This document shows positions 5,193 through 7,813 of a DNA stretch of 7,813 bases, one piece after another. A model generated the notes under the pieces. It searched no databases. It had not been told where the DNA came from and was given only the letters and a program-made list of their open reading frames with translations. How positions within the stretch are numbered: position 1 is the first letter of the stretch; the number at the start of each line of letters is the position of its first letter. The DNA is taken from assembly GCA_024710825.1 (NCBI GenBank), contig JANJUA010000341.1, positions 1-7,813 of the forward strand, given 5' to 3'. The translations under genes and the position numbers were made by a program. The DNA comes from Solirubrobacteraceae bacterium. Lineage in GTDB: Bacteria; Actinomycetota; Thermoleophilia; Solirubrobacterales; Solirubrobacteraceae.

Positions 5193-6623
5193 ATGGCGCA
5201 GCAACACGGGGATCGACTGACGGCCGTCGACGCGGGCTTCCTCGCGCAGGAAGGCCCGACGTCGCACATGCACATCGGCGGCGTGACGATCTTCGAGGGG
5301 CCGGTGCCGGCGTTCGAGGATCTCGCCGCGCACCTGGGCGCTCGCCTGCACCTCGTCCCCCGCTACCGCCAGAAGCTCGCGACGCCGCCGCTCGGGACCG
5401 GTCGGCCGCTGTGGGTCGACGACCCGCAGTTCAACCTCGAGTACCACCTGCGGCACACCGCGCTGCCGGAGCCCGGGTCCGAGGAGCAGCTGCTGAACCT
5501 GACCTCGCGGATCTTCTCCCAGCAGCTGGACCGCTCCAAGCCGCTGTGGGAGATGTGGGTCGTCGAGGGGCTCGAGGGCGACCGCTTCTCGCTCATCACC
5601 AAGACGCACCACGCGCTCATCGACGGCATCAGCGGCGTGGACCTCGCGACGGTGCTCTTCGACCTCGAGCCCGTCCCCCGGAAGATCGAGGACGAGGGCG
5701 AGCCGTGGACGGCGCACCCCGAGCCCTCGACCGGCGAGCTGCTCGCCAGGAGCGTGGGCGGCCTGGTCCGCACCGGTCTGCGCATGGCGGAGGGCGCGGT
5801 CGCGGCGGCCGCGCGGCCCGAGCGCACGCTGGAGAGCGTCCGCGACGCGCTGGAGGGCGTCGGCGAGGTCGCCTGGTCGCTCGCGAACCCGGCGCCCCCC
5901 ACCCCGCTGAACGTCGAGATCGGCCCGCACCGCCGCTTCGCCGTCGTGCGCAACTCGCTGGAGGACTTCCGCACGGTGAAGTCGGCGTTCGGCACGACGG
6001 TCAACGACGTCGTGCTCGCGGTCGTCGCCGGAGCGCTGCGCGACTGGCTGCGGGCGCGCAGCGTGCGCACCGAGGGCCTGGAGCTGCGCGCGCTCGTGCC
6101 CGTCTCGATCCGCACCGTGGACGAGCGCGGCAACCTCGGCAACCGCCTCACGGTCATGCGCGGCCCGCTGCCCGTCTACATCTCCGACCCCGTCGCGCGT
6201 CTGGAGACCGTGCGGGAGGCGATGAACGGGCTGAAGGAGTCCAAGCAGGCGATCGGCGCCGAGGCGCTCGCGGCGGCGCAGGAGTTCGCGCCGCCGACGA
6301 TCCTCGCCCAGGCGTCGCGGCTGAACTTCTCCACGCGCCTGTTCAACCTCATCGTGACGAACGTGCCGGGACCGCAGATCCCGCTCTACGTCTACGGGCG
6401 CCGACTGCTGGACGCGTTCCCGGTCGCCTTCCTGCCCAAGCGCCACGCGCTCGCCGTGGCGATCATGTCCTACGACGGCGCGGTGAGCTTCGGCCTGCTC
6501 GGCGACCTCGACGCCCTCCCGGACCTCGGCCTGCTCGCGGACGGGGTCCGCGACCATCTCGCCGAGCTCGTGCGGCTGGCCGGGGAGCGGGCCGGTGACG
6601 CCGCCGCCTCCGTGAGCGGCTAG
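5193..6623 (+). CDS. Wax ester synthase/diacylglycerol O-acyltransferase (WS/DGAT)
   Basis: The 476-residue length is typical of bacterial WS/DGAT enzymes, which transfer acyl groups from acyl-CoA to fatty alcohols or diacylglycerol at the inner face of the membrane to make storage lipids. The catalytic HHxxxDG motif is intact as H139-H-A-L-I-D-G145. Other family landmarks are LTAVDAGFL near the N-terminus (9-17), P117-L118-W119 in SKPLWEMW, N271-D272 in TVNDVVLAV, RALVPVSIR (299-307), GNLGNRL (313-319), and NVPGP (390-394) with PLYVYGRRL. No signal peptide is present. The ATG at 5193 is chosen because family homology begins within about eight residues; the frame is open further upstream, but that part overlaps the SDR gene. 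The substrate (alcohol, DAG or another hydroxyl acceptor) cannot be decided. The adjacent SDR gene may supply or consume a related intermediate. The stop codon overlaps the stop of the convergent protease gene. Confidence 0.96.
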   Translation: MAQQHGDRLTAVDAGFLAQEGPTSHMHIGGVTIFEGPVPAFEDLAAHLGARLHLVPRYRQKLATPPLGTGRPLWVDDPQFNLEYHLRHTALPEPGSEEQLLNLTSRIFSQQLDRSKPLWEMWVVEGLEGDRFSLITKTHHALIDGISGVDLATVLFDLEPVPRKIEDEGEPWTAHPEPSTGELLARSVGGLVRTGLRMAEGAVAAAARPERTLESVRDALEGVGEVAWSLANPAPPTPLNVEIGPHRRFAVVRNSLEDFRTVKSAFGTTVNDVVLAVVAGALRDWLRARSVRTEGLELRALVPVSIRTVDERGNLGNRLTVMRGPLPVYISDPVARLETVREAMNGLKESKQAIGAEALAAAQEFAPPTILAQASRLNFSTRLFNLIVTNVPGPQIPLYVYGRRLLDAFPVAFLPKRHALAVAIMSYDGAVSFGLLGDLDALPDLGLLADGVRDHLAELVRLAGERAGDAAASVSG

Positions 6624-7813
6624 CCGTCGAGGACGCGCGTCTGCGCGTCGGGGCTCTCGGGCGGTGCCTCGACGTTGCCGGCCCGGTCGACGGCACGGGT
6701 GGAGAACGCGTACTCGCTGCCCGGCCTGACCTTGACGCGCAGGCGCTTGCGCGCGGTCGCCGCGATGCGCTTCGCCGGGCCTCCGTCCACGGAGCGGTAG
6801 ACGCGCACCCTGCGCACGCCGGAGGGAGCCACGTCGTAGGCGGCGGGGTCCTCCGCGCGGAGGCGCAGGACGATCCGGCGGCCGCTCGCGGTGGCGGGCG
6901 CGGTGACGGACGAGCGCGGCGCGTGGCGGTCGAGGCGCCCGGCGGCCTCCACCGCGGCGCGGGCGTCGACGATGCCCCAGCCGAGGTCCTTGGTCCAGCC
7001 GGTCCCGGCGCGCCGTTGGGCCGTCTCCTTGAGCGTCCGGATGACGTCGTCGGGCTTCAGCTCGGGGTTGCGGTCGAGCACGAGCGCCGCTGCGCCCGCG
7101 ACGATGGCGGTCGCCATCGAGGTTCCCTGCAGGAAGGCGAAGCGGTCATCCCCCGCGAGCTCCGCGCGACAACGGCACGGAGGCCCCGTGTGGCCGCGCT
7201 CCATCTCGGTGGTCGGCGGCGGGAAGGCGCCGAGGACGCCGTCGGCTCGGTCCGGGCGCTCGAGCGCCCCGTACGCGGCCATCGAGATCTGCGAGCCGAA
7301 CCCGGCGAAGTCGGCCCGCCGCCCGCTGAAGTCGGCGGCCGTGACCGTCAGGCCCTTGCCCGCGGAGAGGTCCGAGCCGGTTCCCGTGGGCTGGAGGATG
7401 TTCGCCGGATCGCCCTGCTCCGCGGTCGCCCTGTTCGCGGCGGCCGCGATCAGCACGACGCCGCGGTCGTGGGCGTAGTCGATCGCCTCGACCATCAGCC
7501 GCGGCGGCCGGCGGCGGTTGTCGGTGCCGAGCGACATCGAGATGATGTCCGCGCCGTGGTCGGTCGCGTCGACGATCGCCTTGATGACGCTCGAGTCCGA
7601 CAGGTCGGACTTCTCGACGATGAGCCCGCAGTCGTAGCCGGCCCCCGCGATCCCGATGCCGTTGTCCGGCACGCCGCAGGCGAGCGAGGCGACGTGGGTG
7701 CCGTGGCCGCTCTCGTCGACCACGGCGGGGCCGCCGAGCGGGTCGAAGTCGGTCGCCCGGCGGATCTTCGGGGCGATCTCGGGGTGCGTCGTGTCGACGC
7801 CCTCGTCGATCAT
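6620..7813 (-). CDS. Subtilisin-like serine protease (S8), N-terminus beyond window
   Basis: The visible 397 residues comprise most of a peptidase S8 domain and a C-terminal beta-sandwich. Counting from the window edge, the catalytic triad is D3 (IDEGVDTTHPE), H37 (SGHGTHVASL) and S232 (QGTSMATAIVAG), with the oxyanion Asn N127 in AAAANRA. All are intact, so activity is likely. Residues 195-226 form an insert just before the Ser motif containing a CRC pair (C213, C215); C46 and C62 lie near the His region. Residues 299-397 look like an Ig/fibronectin-type module, ending in the common pattern AVDRAGNVEAPP. Such proteases are usually secreted with a signal peptide and propeptide, which would lie outside the window. 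The Met at the window edge may well be internal. The TAG stop overlaps that of the convergent WS/DGAT gene by three bases. Confidence 0.95.
   Translation of the reverse strand: MIDEGVDTTHPEIAPKIRRATDFDPLGGPAVVDESGHGTHVASLACGVPDNGIGIAGAGYDCGLIVEKSDLSDSSVIKAIVDATDHGADIISMSLGTDNRRRPPRLMVEAIDYAHDRGVVLIAAAANRATAEQGDPANILQPTGTGSDLSAGKGLTVTAADFSGRRADFAGFGSQISMAAYGALERPDRADGVLGAFPPPTTEMERGHTGPPCRCRAELAGDDRFAFLQGTSMATAIVAGAAALVLDRNPELKPDDVIRTLKETAQRRAGTGWTKDLGWGIVDARAAVEAAGRLDRHAPRSSVTAPATASGRRIVLRLRAEDPAAYDVAPSGVRRVRVYRSVDGGPAKRIAATARKRLRVKVRPGSEYAFSTRAVDRAGNVEAPPESPDAQTRVLDG

Noticed and set aside
5172..6557. Long antisense frame opposite the WS/DGAT gene, with similar ones at 927-2408 and 2714-4123
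   Set aside because: In DNA this GC-rich, antisense frames stay open by default. The translations are Arg/Gly/Ala-rich and carry no recognisable motif.
3732..6623. A 963-codon open frame on the plus strand suggesting a giant fusion protein
   Set aside because: Only its last 476 codons, from ATG 5193, show family motifs. The first half is Arg/Pro/Ala-rich and lies over the M28 and SDR genes, which have clear motifs in other frames.
1..7813. Search by eye for CRISPR repeats, IS ends, tRNA genes, phage or defence genes
   Set aside because: No direct repeats with spacers, terminal inverted repeats, transposase motifs or tRNA-like folds were noticed. The gene set looks chromosomal.

Overview
The window is a gene-dense stretch of very high GC DNA. 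Nearly all third codon positions are G or C, which also keeps long antisense frames open. Base composition, a WS/DGAT-type acyltransferase, an MEP-pathway ispH, a six-helix membrane protein with a GGDEF-like tail, and short or absent leaders with TANNNT hexamers just before start codons together suggest an actinobacterium. The best guess is the Thermoleophilia/Solirubrobacterales branch. That placement is inference; there is no rRNA or other phylogenetic marker here.

Layout. Positions 3-128 (+) hold the last 41 codons of a gene that begins outside the window. From 148 to 4072 four genes lie head to tail on the minus strand, in transcription order: a membrane-anchored M28-type peptidase homologue (4072-3131), ispH (3130-2180), a six-helix membrane protein with a degenerate GGDEF domain (2153-1203) and a metallophosphoesterase (1179-148). 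The peptidase stop and the ispH start abut with no base between them, and the other gaps are 26 and 23 bases, so one operon is likely. A 41-base divergent gap separates this group from a plus-strand pair: an NAD-dependent epimerase/SDR (4114-5175) and a wax ester synthase/diacylglycerol acyltransferase (5193-6623). A subtilisin-family protease (minus strand, N-terminus beyond the window) converges on the acyltransferase, and the two stop codons share one CTAG.

How the genes work together. IspH makes the IPP/DMAPP precursors of isoprenoids. The SDR and WS/DGAT pair may act together in neutral-lipid or related hydroxy/keto-lipid metabolism. The metallophosphoesterase and the two exported-type proteases have no evident link to these pathways.

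I see no mobile element, CRISPR array, tRNA, rRNA or defence island, and no gene-free stretch longer than 300 bases. The most unusual points are two proteins whose folds look intact but whose active sites look lost. The M28 homologue has two of its five zinc ligands substituted (Asp to Asn, His to Gln). The GGDEF-like protein lacks the substrate loop and the signature glutamate but keeps an RxxD placed exactly like the c-di-GMP inhibitory site, which suggests a receptor rather than an enzyme.
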